A DNA stretch of 13,923 nt from Gammaproteobacteria bacterium (GCA_003451715.1 DMJN01000014.1:1-13923); one strand, 5' to 3'; positions 1 through 10,357 are shown, counted from the stretch's first letter. Made by a program: numbers and translations. The notes: a model not told the origin generated them from the sequence alone.

Positions 1-1
1 T

Positions 2-190
2 CCGAGACAGGTTGCCATGACGCTTTCAAAAGAGCTTACCAACCACAGCCTGCCCGAGATCGGCGATGCCTTTGGTGGCCGGGACCACACCACCGTGCTA
101 CATGCCTGCAAGCAGATCACCCGACTTAGACATAGCTCGACAGATATCCAGGAAGACTACAACAACCTCCTCAGGACACTCTCCAGTTAA
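2..190 (+). CDS. dnaA: Chromosomal replication initiator DnaA, C-terminal fragment (5' end outside window)
   Basis: Only the last 62 codons are present, open from the first base (frame begins at base 2) and ending at TAA 188-190. The peptide is the end of DnaA domain IV, the helix-turn-helix that binds DnaA boxes at oriC. It starts [20 protein letters not shown] and contains the family signature [15 protein letters not shown], where the DHTTV residues read specific bases of the DnaA box. After the signature comes a normal short tail ending LRTLSS. DnaA binds ATP and opens the origin; the AAA+ domain and any upstream oriC lie outside the window. dnaN follows after 37 bp, the usual order. The dnaA-dnaN gap is too short to hold an origin, so oriC is more likely upstream of dnaA. 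The identification is secure from the signature and the neighbours. Confidence 0.96.
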   Translation, partial: PRQVAMTLSKELTNHSLPEIGDAFGGRDHTTVLHACKQITRLRHSSTDIQEDYNNLLRTLSS

Positions 191-210
191 TCCGTAACAT
201 ATTGAAATAT

Positions 211-216
211 AAAGGA
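211..216 (+). promoter_or_regulatory. Ribosome binding site of dnaN
   Basis: AAAGGA lies 11 nt before the dnaN ATG at 228, within a purine-rich, A-tract leader that fills most of the 37-bp gap after dnaA. It is a moderate Shine-Dalgarno match and agrees with the ATG whose product begins like other beta clamps. I see no convincing promoter in the gap itself, so dnaN is probably expressed by read-through from dnaA or from promoters inside dnaA. Confidence 0.6.
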
Positions 217-227
217 AAAAAAACAAA

Positions 228-1331
228 ATGCATTTTGTAATTTCTCGTGAAGCCCTGCTTAGACCACTGCAAATGGTGAGCGGTGTTGTCGAGCGCAGAC
301 AGACACTTCCTGTTCTCTCAAACGTCCTCCTGGCGCTTAAGGACAGGGAACTGTCGCTTACTGGCACCGATCTGGAGGTAGAGCTGGTAGGGAGAGTTCA
401 AGTCGATCAGGCGAACGCTGCAGGTGAGATAACGGTGCCTGCTAGAAAACTACTGGAAATCTGCAAATCGCTCACTGATGATTCCACCATCGAGATTGAA
501 TTGACCGACAGTAAACTCGTGCTTAAATCAGGCCGAAGTCGGTTTACACTTACTACCCTGCCCGCCTCTGAATTTCCTAGTGTTGAGGAAGAGCCCGATA
601 CATTTTCACTAGGCATAACGCAGACCAAATTGCGAGAATTGCTGGATAGCACCAGTTTTGCGATGGCGCAACAGGACGTACGCTACTATCTAAATGGCAT
701 GTTGTTCGAAGTCGGTGCAGAGTACTTACGAGTAGTGGCTACCGACGGCCATAGATTGGCTATGGAAACAGTGAACATGGCTAATTCTATCGATGAAACC
801 CAGCAACTGATCCTGCCAAGGAAAGGCATTGTGGAGCTGGCTCGTCTACTGTCCGATGAAGGGGGATCAATAGATCTGACATTCGGACAGAACCATATTC
901 GAGCAGCTATTCCCGAATACACATTTACTTCAAAACTCGTTGACGGCAAGTTTCCTGACTATAACCGCGTGCTCCCAAAAGGAGGGGATAAAGTACTGAC
1001 CGGTGATTGCCAGGAGCTGCGCCAGGCTTTTGCACGAGTAGCCATTCTTTCCAATGAGAAGTATCGAGGGGTCAGGGTTATCTTATCCAGTGGCGAACTG
1101 AAGATCCTTGCAAACAATCCCGAACAAGAAGAAGCGGAAGAAATAGTCTCCGTTGAATACCAGGGAGACGCTTTGGAAGTTGGGTTTAACGTGAGCTACC
1201 TGATCGATGTCTTGTCCACTATTGCGAGTAGAAAGGTCAAAATAACCCTTTCAGATCCTAATAGCAGCGCACTGCTTGAGGCTGGCGAAGGCAGCGATGC
1301 GCTTTATGTCGTCATGCCTATGCGCCTGTAG
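228..1331 (+). CDS. dnaN: DNA polymerase III sliding clamp, beta subunit
   Basis: The 367-residue product matches the E. coli clamp in length (366). As a dimer it forms the ring around DNA that tethers Pol III and recruits other polymerases, MutS/MutL, Hda and ligase through its hydrophobic cleft. Visible landmarks are the N-terminal stretch MHFVISREALLRPL, VRYYLNGML around residue 151 opening domain 2, TDGHRLA at 173-179, FPDYNRVLP at 242-250 in the domain 2-3 region, and the hallmark C-terminus VVMPMRL at 361-367, which lines the protein-binding cleft. The three repeated clamp domains are complete, with no frameshift. The start is supported by an AAAGGA site and by alignment to the usual N-terminus. 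It lies between dnaA (37 bp upstream) and recF (35 bp downstream), all on one strand, consistent with a dnaA-dnaN-recF operon. Confidence 0.98.
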   Translation: MHFVISREALLRPLQMVSGVVERRQTLPVLSNVLLALKDRELSLTGTDLEVELVGRVQVDQANAAGEITVPARKLLEICKSLTDDSTIEIELTDSKLVLKSGRSRFTLTTLPASEFPSVEEEPDTFSLGITQTKLRELLDSTSFAMAQQDVRYYLNGMLFEVGAEYLRVVATDGHRLAMETVNMANSIDETQQLILPRKGIVELARLLSDEGGSIDLTFGQNHIRAAIPEYTFTSKLVDGKFPDYNRVLPKGGDKVLTGDCQELRQAFARVAILSNEKYRGVRVILSSGELKILANNPEQEEAEEIVSVEYQGDALEVGFNVSYLIDVLSTIASRKVKITLSDPNSSALLEAGEGSDALYVVMPMRL

Positions 1332-1366
1332 TCCAAGGATCGCACCGGCCTGCTACGGCACTTTCC

Positions 1367-2449
1367 ATGAGCACGATTAGAAAGCTCAATATCTCCGCGA
1401 TACGCAATATTTTGCAAGCAAGCCTTCAGTTCAGCCCAAACATTAATATGCTTTACGGCGAGAATGGCAGCGGGAAAACCAGCGTGCTGGAATCGATCCA
1501 CCTCCTCGCATCCGGCCGATCATTCAGAACCAGTAAAGCCGATACTCTGATTAATGACCAGGGGACTACATCCGTGGTGTTTGCGGAACTGACCAATGGT
1601 CACCAAATCGGATTGAGCCGAACTCGGCGGCAGGGCCACCAACTCAACATGGATAGTGAAAAACAAAGGAACTGGGATAGAGTGGCCAGAGAGCTACCAG
1701 TTCAGATACTGGATGCGAATTCCTTTCTATTGGTGGAAGGGGGGCCGAAAGCGCGCCGACGCTTTCTTGATTGGGGAGTGTTTCACGTGGAACCGCTATT
1801 TGTTGAAAATTGGCGTAAATCTCGCAAATGCATCGCCCATCGGAATTTCTTACTCAAGCAAGAAAGAACCGATTCTGATCAACTCGAGGCTTGGGATTTG
1901 GAATTGTGTCTCGCTGCACGGGGAGTCGACCGAGCGAGGTGCAGATATTTTGAGCAATTTTTACCGATCTTTGGACAAGTGTTCAGATCGCTGGCGGCGC
2001 CAATTGCGGACCAATTGTCACTGACGTACGCGCGAGGCTGGGATAGCGATAGAGATTTGGCCGAGATATTGGTTGAGAACCGTCAAACTGACCACAAATA
2101 TGGGGCTACGCAAAGCGGCCCTCATCGCGCCGACATCCTGATACGCACTGGAAACCGGCCGGCAATCGAAACACTCTCTCGGGGCCAGCAAAAGACGCTA
2201 GTTAGCGCCCTGAAGATTGCCCAGGGAATGCAGCTTACCCGCACGCTCGACCGACATTGTATCTACCTGGTGGACGATCTTCCGGCAGAGCTCGATCGAG
2301 GAAATCGAGAAAGAGTCCTTTCCCAGCTGGTCGACCTCGGAGGACAGCTATTTGTAAGCTGTGTCGATCGGGAAGCGATGCATTTACCCCTGCCAAACAA
2401 CCCCGAAATGGCAACGTTTCACGTGGAACGTGGTACAATAACGGCTTGA
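1367..2449 (+). CDS. recF: DNA replication and repair protein RecF
   Basis: A 360-residue SMC/ABC-type ATPase, the normal RecF length. With RecO and RecR it loads RecA onto gapped DNA at stalled forks. Walker A is GENGSGKT at 31-38; TQSGPHRAD at 248-256 is a conserved RecF motif; the ABC signature is LSRGQQK at 270-276; Walker B is CIYLVDD at 298-304, followed by the D-loop AELD at 307-310. All ATPase elements are intact. The ATG at 1367 has no clear Shine-Dalgarno (upstream CGGCACTTTCC), so translation may be coupled to or weakly dependent on dnaN 35 bp upstream. Oddly, the tetrapeptide FHVE occurs twice, at 139-142 and 351-354, and in each case the DNA is a near-consensus parS site. The C-terminus is therefore partly shaped by a second, non-coding function. 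The identification is secure. Confidence 0.97.
   Translation: MSTIRKLNISAIRNILQASLQFSPNINMLYGENGSGKTSVLESIHLLASGRSFRTSKADTLINDQGTTSVVFAELTNGHQIGLSRTRRQGHQLNMDSEKQRNWDRVARELPVQILDANSFLLVEGGPKARRRFLDWGVFHVEPLFVENWRKSRKCIAHRNFLLKQERTDSDQLEAWDLELCLAARGVDRARCRYFEQFLPIFGQVFRSLAAPIADQLSLTYARGWDSDRDLAEILVENRQTDHKYGATQSGPHRADILIRTGNRPAIETLSRGQQKTLVSALKIAQGMQLTRTLDRHCIYLVDDLPAELDRGNRERVLSQLVDLGGQLFVSCVDREAMHLPLPNNPEMATFHVERGTITA
1779..1794. other. parS: Candidate parS centromere site 1 (inside recF)
   Basis: The bases read TGTTTCACGTGGAACC. Against the widely conserved bacterial parS consensus TGTTTCACGTGAAACA this is 14 of 16, with differences only at positions 12 and 16. The G at position 12 also occurs in Pseudomonas-type sites (from memory of that literature) and makes the right half-site GTGGAAC. 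The CACGTG centre is intact. It lies in recF codons 138-143, with TTT CAC GTG GAA read as FHVE. parS sites bind ParB (Spo0J), which spreads from them and recruits condensin and ParA for origin segregation, and they usually cluster near oriC, as here. The site is called from sequence alone; ParB is not in the window. Confidence 0.78.
2415..2430. other. parS: Candidate parS centromere site 2 (3' end of recF)
   Basis: The bases read CGTTTCACGTGGAACG and share the 14-base core GTTTCACGTGGAAC exactly with site 1, in the same orientation, 636 bp downstream. It matches 13 of 16 positions of the consensus TGTTTCACGTGAAACA. It falls in the last codons of recF, where it encodes FHVE at residues 351-354, and lies about 95 bp before the gyrB start codon. 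ParB loading here could spread over the gyrB leader. A scan by eye for CACGTG with matching flanks found no third copy in the window. Confidence 0.74.
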
Positions 2450-4954
<2,505 letters not shown>

Positions 4955-4968
4955 GAATCCTAAATCCC

Positions 4969-5685
4969 CTAAGCAAGTAATTGCTGCCGAATCCAATGTT
5001 CAATCTGTGTAGTTAACTCATTTGCATCTTTTTCCGCAGAAGGGACAGGCTCACCAATAACAACCCTGATAGTTCCTGGCCGTTTCAGAAATGTTCGGGC
5101 AGGCCAACAGTCACCTGCATTGTGAGCAATCGGAACGATTGGTGCACCGGCGGCCACGGCCAGTTTTGCGCCACCTCTCGAAAAACGCCTGATCTCTCCA
5201 GAACTCGAACGGGTTCCTTCCGGGAAGACTATAACCGAGTTTCCTTCCTTGATTCTTTCGACTCCTTGAGTGAGCAGGGACTTTACTGCCTCTCTAGGCT
5301 GCGCCCGATCGATTGCAATTGGTTTTTGCAAGCGCATTGCCCACCCCCAGAATGGAATATTCATAAGTTCCTTTTTGAGTATAGGCGACACGGGAAATTT
5401 CAATTTATAGAAAAGCATGGTTTCCCAGGAACTTTGGTGATTGGCAAGTATGACAACGGGCTGTTCAGGCATATTTGCCTGGCCAATAATCCGATATTGA
5501 ATATTACAACTGATGCCTAACCAAATAAGTACGGCATTGCACCAGGTTGACGCAAAGATGTGTCGTCCCCGCTCGGGAGTAATCGGAAACAAAATTATAA
5601 ACAGAGCCGACATGAAAATTGTGATCGGCACATAGCCCAAGTAAAACAAGAGTGAGCGGAAAAACAGTACAATAGAACTAGTCAT
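4969..5685 (-). CDS. plsC: 1-acyl-sn-glycerol-3-phosphate acyltransferase (PlsC family)
   Basis: A 238-residue membrane-associated acyltransferase that likely adds the second acyl chain to lysophosphatidate to make phosphatidate, the precursor of all phospholipids. The hydrophobic N-terminus (about 4-36) looks like one or two membrane segments. Motif 1 is NHQSSWE (H83 to E88), motif 3 is FPEGTRS at 154-160, with the PIVPIAHNAG motif at 182-191. The acidic residue of motif 1 is Glu, giving HX4E rather than textbook HX4D; from family knowledge this occurs in some proteobacterial PlsC homologues, so I treat it as active. Its start overlaps the gmhB stop by 8 bp (ATGACTAG), so translational coupling is likely and no separate Shine-Dalgarno is seen. 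It is last in the glyQ-glyS-gmhB-plsC run. It could instead be an OlsA-type lyso-lipid acyltransferase; sequence alone does not decide. Confidence 0.88.
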   Translation of the reverse strand: MTSSIVLFFRSLLFYLGYVPITIFMSALFIILFPITPERGRHIFASTWCNAVLIWLGISCNIQYRIIGQANMPEQPVVILANHQSSWETMLFYKLKFPVSPILKKELMNIPFWGWAMRLQKPIAIDRAQPREAVKSLLTQGVERIKEGNSVIVFPEGTRSSSGEIRRFSRGGAKLAVAAGAPIVPIAHNAGDCWPARTFLKRPGTIRVVIGEPVPSAEKDANELTTQIEHWIRQQLLA

Positions 5686-6229
5686 TGCTGTGCAGAATCA
5701 ACCTTTCGACAGCGGCAGCCAAATCATCAAAAACCGGAACAGCCGACTGCTTACCGCGCAGTAATTCCTGTTCAGTCTGTGCACCCTTGCCTGTTCGTAC
5801 CAGCACGGGTCTCAGACCATAGGCTTTAGCAGCCTGTATATCCTTAAGGCTATCACCGACAAAATAGCAATTACTCAGAGAACAGGAATACTCTCGTTCG
5901 ATCTGCTCAAGTAGCCCAGTCCCGGGCTTACGGCAGGAACAGCCATCTTCCGGCCGGTGGGGGCAATAGAATATTCCATCAACAAACCCCCCTGCTGCTT
6001 CTGCCATAGAACATAATTTATGATGAATATTCGCAAGAGCGAACTCATCAAACAACGACCGACCGAGGCCAGACTGATTACTTGCCACAGCGATTCTGAA
6101 ACCCGCGCGATGTAACGATGCTATGGCGTCCAGGCTACTCGAAATGGGGATAAATTCTTCAGCTGATTTTATATACTCATCGGAGTCTTCATTTATGACT
6201 CCATCTCTATCAAGAATGACTGTTTTCAT
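5678..6229 (-). CDS. gmhB: D-glycero-beta-D-manno-heptose-1,7-bisphosphate 7-phosphatase
   Basis: A 183-residue HAD-superfamily phosphatase that removes the 7-phosphate from heptose bisphosphate on the way to ADP-heptose for the LPS inner core; cytoplasmic. HAD motif I is LDRDGVIN with nucleophile D7 and general acid D9, motif II is SNQSG (50-54), motif III includes K101 in RKPG, and motif IV is GDSLKD with D126 and D130. The diagnostic zinc site is CPHRPEDGCSC, with C89, H91, C97 and C99, which separates GmhB from other small HAD phosphatases and from bifunctional histidinol phosphatase forms. Length and motifs are typical (E. coli 191). It overlaps plsC by 8 bp and follows glyS after 31 bp. 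Its presence implies a heptose-containing lipopolysaccharide. Confidence 0.95.
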   Translation of the reverse strand: MKTVILDRDGVINEDSDEYIKSAEEFIPISSSLDAIASLHRAGFRIAVASNQSGLGRSLFDEFALANIHHKLCSMAEAAGGFVDGIFYCPHRPEDGCSCRKPGTGLLEQIEREYSCSLSNCYFVGDSLKDIQAAKAYGLRPVLVRTGKGAQTEQELLRGKQSAVPVFDDLAAAVERLILHSND

Positions 6230-6260
6230 GGGGCAGCACGAGCGGCATCAAGATCGCCAG

Positions 6261-8339
6261 CTAATTGTTATGCAAATAGGAGATATCGGCTGATTGCAAG
6301 AATAAATTTCGTAATTGCTGCAGCAGCGCCAGTCGGTTTTCCTGAAGCGATTTGTCTTCACACATTACCAGCACCTCATCAAAAAACGTGTCCACGCTCT
6401 CTTTAAGTGAAGCTAGGGACTGTAAGCCATCTTTGTAAGAGCCTTCTTTAAACATCGGGGTCACTTCTAACACTTTAGCTTGCAATTCTTCAAACAATGA
6501 CTGTTCAGCAGAGTCTTGGAGTAACTCCTGATCGACAGCAAGGCTTTGTATGTCCAGGCTCTGTTTTGCCAGCAAGTTCGAAACCCGCTTGTTGGCTGCG
6601 GCAAGAGCGACTGATTCGGGAAGATCGTTGAAGTTATGAACGGCAATTATGCGTTTATGAAAATCCAGCGGGCGTTGTGGCTTTAAGGCAAATACCGATT
6701 GGAACACTTCGCTGGAAATACCTTCTTCGAGGTACCAGGCTTTGAAACGATCCAGCATAAAATCGAATACTTCGTTGGCAGTAAATTGTTGTAACTCAAT
6801 GCCTTCGAATCCGGTAACACTCAGCTCGATACATTCAAGGATATTCAAGTCCAGCTCTTTCTCAACGATGGTTCTCAATATTCCTATAGCTGAGCGGCGC
6901 AATGCGAACGGATCCTTCGATCCAGTAGGCGACTGACCTATACCGAAAATCCCCACTATGGAATCCAGCTTGTCGGCCAGCGCCAGTACAGTACCGGTTG
7001 TGGATTCCGGCAAGTTGTCACCGGCGAAACGGGGCTTGTATTGTTCGTTCAGAGCGTTTGCGAGATCGATAGGTTCGCCATCATGTAGCGCATAGTAATA
7101 GCCCATTAATCCCTGTAGTTCCGCAAACTCACTAACCATGCTGGTTAACAAATCGCACTTGGAAAGCCTGGCAGCGCGGGAACAGAGCGCCGCATCGCCA
7201 TCAATCCGGTCTGCTATGGCTGCTGCGAGTTTCGCCACCCTTTCCGATTTGTCGTAAACTGATCCCAGTTTATCCTGAAATACAATATCCTTTAACTGGC
7301 TGGTTCTAGACTCCAGGGAGCGCTGTTTGTCGGTATCATAGAAGAAGCGTGCATCAGCCAGGCGCGGCCTGATGACACGTTCATTTCCTTCGATTACTTG
7401 GGAGGGATCCTTACTGACAATATTGCTGACAGCAATAAATCTCGGAAGTAACTGATCCTTGTCGTCCGTTACATAAAAGCATTTCTGGTGTGCCTTCATG
7501 GTTAGTATCAATGCCTCGGCAGGAACCTCGAGAAAATGTTCATCAAACTTGCCAGTCAGTACCACTGGGTATTCCACGAGGCTTGTGACCTCATCCAACA
7601 ATAGTTCATCGATCACCGTTGTTGCTTCAGCCTTTTTGCCTTCCTCTATCACCAGTCGGCGAATGAGTTCTTTGCGCTTGTCGAAATCGGGAATGATGCC
7701 GCCGATTTCCTCCAGTAATTCTTCGTAGTCGGAGGCATCTTCAATCTGTATGGCTTCATTGTGATGAAACCGATGGCCGTAAGAGAAGTGGCTGGTTTCA
7801 ACTCCCAGCACCACTGTAGAGATTATCTCGTTCCCGAGCATCATCACTGCCCAGTGCACCGGTCTGACAAATTCTTCCCGGGAGCTTCCCCAGCGCATGC
7901 GCTTTGGAATTGGAAGCTTTGCCAGGGCTGTCCGGATAATATCCGGCACTAATTCGCCTGTGGGCCGGCCTGATTCAGTTGTCGAGAAAGCGAGTTTCTC
8001 AATCCCGCCTTTCTCGGACCTGCTCAGGTCGGCAACATCGACGCCACAGGATTTTGCGAATCCCATCGCTGCCTGTGTAGGATTTCCTTCAGCATCGAAA
8101 GCAGCTTTTATTGCCGGACCCAGCCGGTCGATAAGTTTGTCAGCTTGCTGATCCTGCAACTGGCTGACCAGTACCGCCAGACGACGTGGCGTCGCGAAAC
8201 TGTGTGACGCCTCGAATGCCAGTCCAGCCTGTTTCAAACCGGACAAAACTTGCTGCTCAAGTGCTCTTGATAACGAGCTCAGCGCCTTGGGGGGCAGCTC
8301 TTCAGTACCAATTTCAAATAAAAAATCGCGAGAAGACAT
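6261..8339 (-). CDS. glyS: Glycine--tRNA ligase beta subunit
   Basis: A 692-residue beta subunit (E. coli 689) of the bacterial alpha2beta2 glycyl-tRNA synthetase, which carries tRNA recognition and works with GlyQ to charge tRNA-Gly. It opens with the family-typical stretch FLFEIGTEELPPKAL at 6-20, has SHFSYGHRFHH near 183, an HD-like helical central region, the conserved SKDPFALRRSAIGILR segment around 470, and a C-terminal DALR-type anticodon-binding region with ALAAANKRVSNLLAK. No frameshift or truncation is seen. It begins 5 bp after the glyQ stop, so the two subunits are co-transcribed and probably translationally coupled, giving balanced stoichiometry. No T-box or other leader is visible, as expected in a gammaproteobacterium. 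Confidence 0.97.
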   Translation of the reverse strand: MSSRDFLFEIGTEELPPKALSSLSRALEQQVLSGLKQAGLAFEASHSFATPRRLAVLVSQLQDQQADKLIDRLGPAIKAAFDAEGNPTQAAMGFAKSCGVDVADLSRSEKGGIEKLAFSTTESGRPTGELVPDIIRTALAKLPIPKRMRWGSSREEFVRPVHWAVMMLGNEIISTVVLGVETSHFSYGHRFHHNEAIQIEDASDYEELLEEIGGIIPDFDKRKELIRRLVIEEGKKAEATTVIDELLLDEVTSLVEYPVVLTGKFDEHFLEVPAEALILTMKAHQKCFYVTDDKDQLLPRFIAVSNIVSKDPSQVIEGNERVIRPRLADARFFYDTDKQRSLESRTSQLKDIVFQDKLGSVYDKSERVAKLAAAIADRIDGDAALCSRAARLSKCDLLTSMVSEFAELQGLMGYYYALHDGEPIDLANALNEQYKPRFAGDNLPESTTGTVLALADKLDSIVGIFGIGQSPTGSKDPFALRRSAIGILRTIVEKELDLNILECIELSVTGFEGIELQQFTANEVFDFMLDRFKAWYLEEGISSEVFQSVFALKPQRPLDFHKRIIAVHNFNDLPESVALAAANKRVSNLLAKQSLDIQSLAVDQELLQDSAEQSLFEELQAKVLEVTPMFKEGSYKDGLQSLASLKESVDTFFDEVLVMCEDKSLQENRLALLQQLRNLFLQSADISYLHNN

Positions 8340-8344
8340 AGCCG

Positions 8345-9274
8345 TTATTGATCCAGATACTCTTTTCGCAAGGCTTCAGTTGCCAGCGGAAATCCCAGGC
8401 TTTTACGGCTCTCGAAATAGGCTTCTGCAACCAACCTGGCTAGTGTGCGAACTCGCAGAATGAAGCGTTGCCGCTCGGTAACCGATATGGCGTTTCTGGC
8501 ATCCAACAAGTTGAAATAATGCGAGGCCTTTAGTACCTGTTCGTAAGCTGGCAAGGCAAGGTTCTTTTCGATCAGGTTCTTACACTGTTGCTCATTATCA
8601 TCGAAGTAACGAAACAGGATATCTGTATCGGCATGCTCGAAATTGTAGGCGGACATCTCCACCTCATTCTGTTTGAAAACATCACCATAGGTCACCAGCC
8701 CATCGGGTCCGTCGGCCCAGACGATATCGTAAATGCTGTCCACACCCTGCAAATACATGGCGATTCTCTCGATGCCGTAAGTTATTTCACCGCTTACCGG
8801 ATGGCACTCCAGGCCGCCAACCTGTTGGAAATAGGTAAACTGGGTTACTTCCATACCATTAAGCCAGACCTCCCAGCCTAATCCCCAGGCGCCCAGGGTC
8901 GGCGATTCCCAGTTATCTTCAACGAAACGAATATCATGGATACTCATGTCAATGCCAAGACTGGTAAGTGAGGCAAGGTATAGTTCCTGGATGTCCTGCG
9001 GAGACGGCTTTAGAATGACCTGGAACTGATAATAGTGCTGCAGTCGGTTTGGATTCTCTCCATAACGTCCGTCGGTGGGTCGCCTGCAGGGTTGCACATA
9101 AGCGGTGTTCCAGGTTTCTGGGCCGATGGCGCGTAAAAAGGTCGCGGGATGAAAAGTCCCTGCACCCACTTCCATATCCAGTGGTTGCATCACGACACAG
9201 CCTCGCTCGGCCCAAAAATGCTGCAATGCCAGCACCAGACCCTGAAAGGTTTTCGAGTTCTTGGTATTTTCCAC
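8345..9274 (-). CDS. glyQ: Glycine--tRNA ligase alpha subunit
   Basis: A 309-residue catalytic alpha subunit (E. coli 303) that forms glycyl-adenylate. It shows the strongly conserved segments [14 protein letters not shown] (30-43), [20 protein letters not shown] (64-83), [20 protein letters not shown] (116-135) and [20 protein letters not shown] (147-166), making the class II active site. The start is GTG at 9274-9272: an in-frame stop lies nine codons upstream, no ATG lies between, and the next Met is around residue 29, within the conserved core. GTG also gives the normal spacing to TFQGL. There is no good Shine-Dalgarno before it, so initiation may be modest. It is the first gene of the glyQ-glyS-gmhB-plsC run and is divergent from the acyltransferase at 9467. 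Confidence 0.97.
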   Translation of the reverse strand: MENTKNSKTFQGLVLALQHFWAERGCVVMQPLDMEVGAGTFHPATFLRAIGPETWNTAYVQPCRRPTDGRYGENPNRLQHYYQFQVILKPSPQDIQELYLASLTSLGIDMSIHDIRFVEDNWESPTLGAWGLGWEVWLNGMEVTQFTYFQQVGGLECHPVSGEITYGIERIAMYLQGVDSIYDIVWADGPDGLVTYGDVFKQNEVEMSAYNFEHADTDILFRYFDDNEQQCKNLIEKNLALPAYEQVLKASHYFNLLDARNAISVTERQRFILRVRTLARLVAEAYFESRKSLGFPLATEALRKEYLDQ

Positions 9275-9466
9275 GATTGTGATGAATTGTTCAGAAAATC
9301 AAAGGGCTGCAATTATCCTCGATTATCTGGAACTAATCCACAGGCGCTTCGTTCAGGGATAATCCGTAGCATAGCCAAAGAGGTTTTTTAAGATACTGTG
9401 TTATTCGCCTCACTAGCTCTAAAATAGTCAACTGAACCCTGGTTTAGTCGAGACATTTTCATTCAA
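9275..9466. promoter_or_regulatory. Divergent intergenic region between glyQ and the LpxL-like gene
   Basis: This 192-bp region must carry the promoters of both flanking units. For glyQ (- strand) the best candidate is GATAAT read from 9317-9312 with TGGATT at 9340-9335, spacer 17; the -10 is 5 of 6 and the -35 only 3 of 6. A second GATAAT lies at 9327-9322. For the + strand gene, TAAAAT at 9420-9425 is a 5 of 6 match to a -10 but has no good -35. No convincing operator, riboswitch or hairpin was seen. In Pseudomonas a tag gene usually sits here; it is absent. Confidence 0.4.
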
Positions 9467-10357
9467 GTGCTTAGCTATATGATTATGAAGAGTTTCCTGG
9501 TGCTGTGCTCCTGGTTGCCGCTGCCTGTGCTACAGGGAATCGCCAGAATCTGGGGATCGGCGCTGTTTTTTGTTCCAAATCGCAGTCGTGCCACGACCCG
9601 CACGAACCTTGAGGCCTGCTTCCCGGATTACAGCACAGCAGAAATTTCCAAGTTGACGAGGGCGAGCCTGGTGAACACAGCCTGTACAGCGATGGAGATG
9701 GGTAAGGCGTGGCTTGTACCGATTGAGAAGACTCTTAGTCTGGTTGTCGACCATGATACAGATGGGATGCAAAGTTTCTCCGCAGCTGTCGAATCCGGTA
9801 ACGGCGTTATCCTATTAGCACCACATCTGAGTAATTGGGAAATATTTGGCTTCTATATACAAGAGATTCATCAGACCACGTTTCTCTATCAACCGCTCAA
9901 GCAACCAGCTCTGGATAGGCTGATTCGAGAGGCCCGCTCCCGTAGCGGTGTAAAAATGGCGCCTACCAACCGTAAAGGTGTTTCGCAGTTATTGAAGGCG
10001 CTTCAGTCGGGTGAAATTATCGCGGTGCTACCGGACCAGGTACCAGCCGATGAGAGCGGTATATATGCCCCTTTTTTTGGAGTCCCGGCACTTACCATGA
10101 CGTTGGTAAGCAAACTAACGCAGCGCACTGGCGCTAAAGTTTTTTGCGGCTTTGCCCAGCGGCTACCGAAGGGGAGGGGCTTTAAGCTTGTTCTACAGGA
10201 GGCGAATCCGGCAGTATTCAGCAACAATCTGGAAGAATCGATTGCCGGGCTAAACAACTCTGTTGAACAGAGTATCAAGCTGGCTGTGGCGCAGTACCAG
10301 TGGGAATACAAACGGTTTCGCCGACAGCCCGATGGTAAGAAGTTCTATCATGTATAG
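9467..10357 (+). CDS. LpxL/HtrB-like lipid A biosynthesis acyltransferase
   Basis: A 296-residue member of the LpxL/LpxM (HtrB/MsbB) family, inner-membrane enzymes that transfer a secondary acyl chain to Kdo2-lipid IVA. A hydrophobic N-terminal anchor (about 7-36) precedes the body. The catalytic motif is APHLSNWE, with H120 and E125 (the HX4E form usual in this family), then VLPDQVPADESG at 187-198 and FFGVPALT at 203-210. It resembles the acyltransferase beside glyQ in Pseudomonas; which acyl chain and position it uses cannot be read from the sequence, so I give no symbol. The start is uncertain: GTG 9467 gives the longest frame, with in-frame ATGs at 9479 and 9485, and none has a clear Shine-Dalgarno. 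It is the only + strand gene in the right half and converges on trkH with a 14-bp gap. Confidence 0.88.
   Translation: MLSYMIMKSFLVLCSWLPLPVLQGIARIWGSALFFVPNRSRATTRTNLEACFPDYSTAEISKLTRASLVNTACTAMEMGKAWLVPIEKTLSLVVDHDTDGMQSFSAAVESGNGVILLAPHLSNWEIFGFYIQEIHQTTFLYQPLKQPALDRLIREARSRSGVKMAPTNRKGVSQLLKALQSGEIIAVLPDQVPADESGIYAPFFGVPALTMTLVSKLTQRTGAKVFCGFAQRLPKGRGFKLVLQEANPAVFSNNLEESIAGLNNSVEQSIKLAVAQYQWEYKRFRRQPDGKKFYHV

Noticed and set aside
191..227. oriC between dnaA and dnaN
   Set aside because: Only 37 bp and no DnaA boxes; the origin is more likely upstream of dnaA.
9334..9342. DnaA-box-like TAATCCACA
   Set aside because: It is one mismatch from TTATCCACA and isolated, with no cluster or AT-rich unwinding element; expected by chance.
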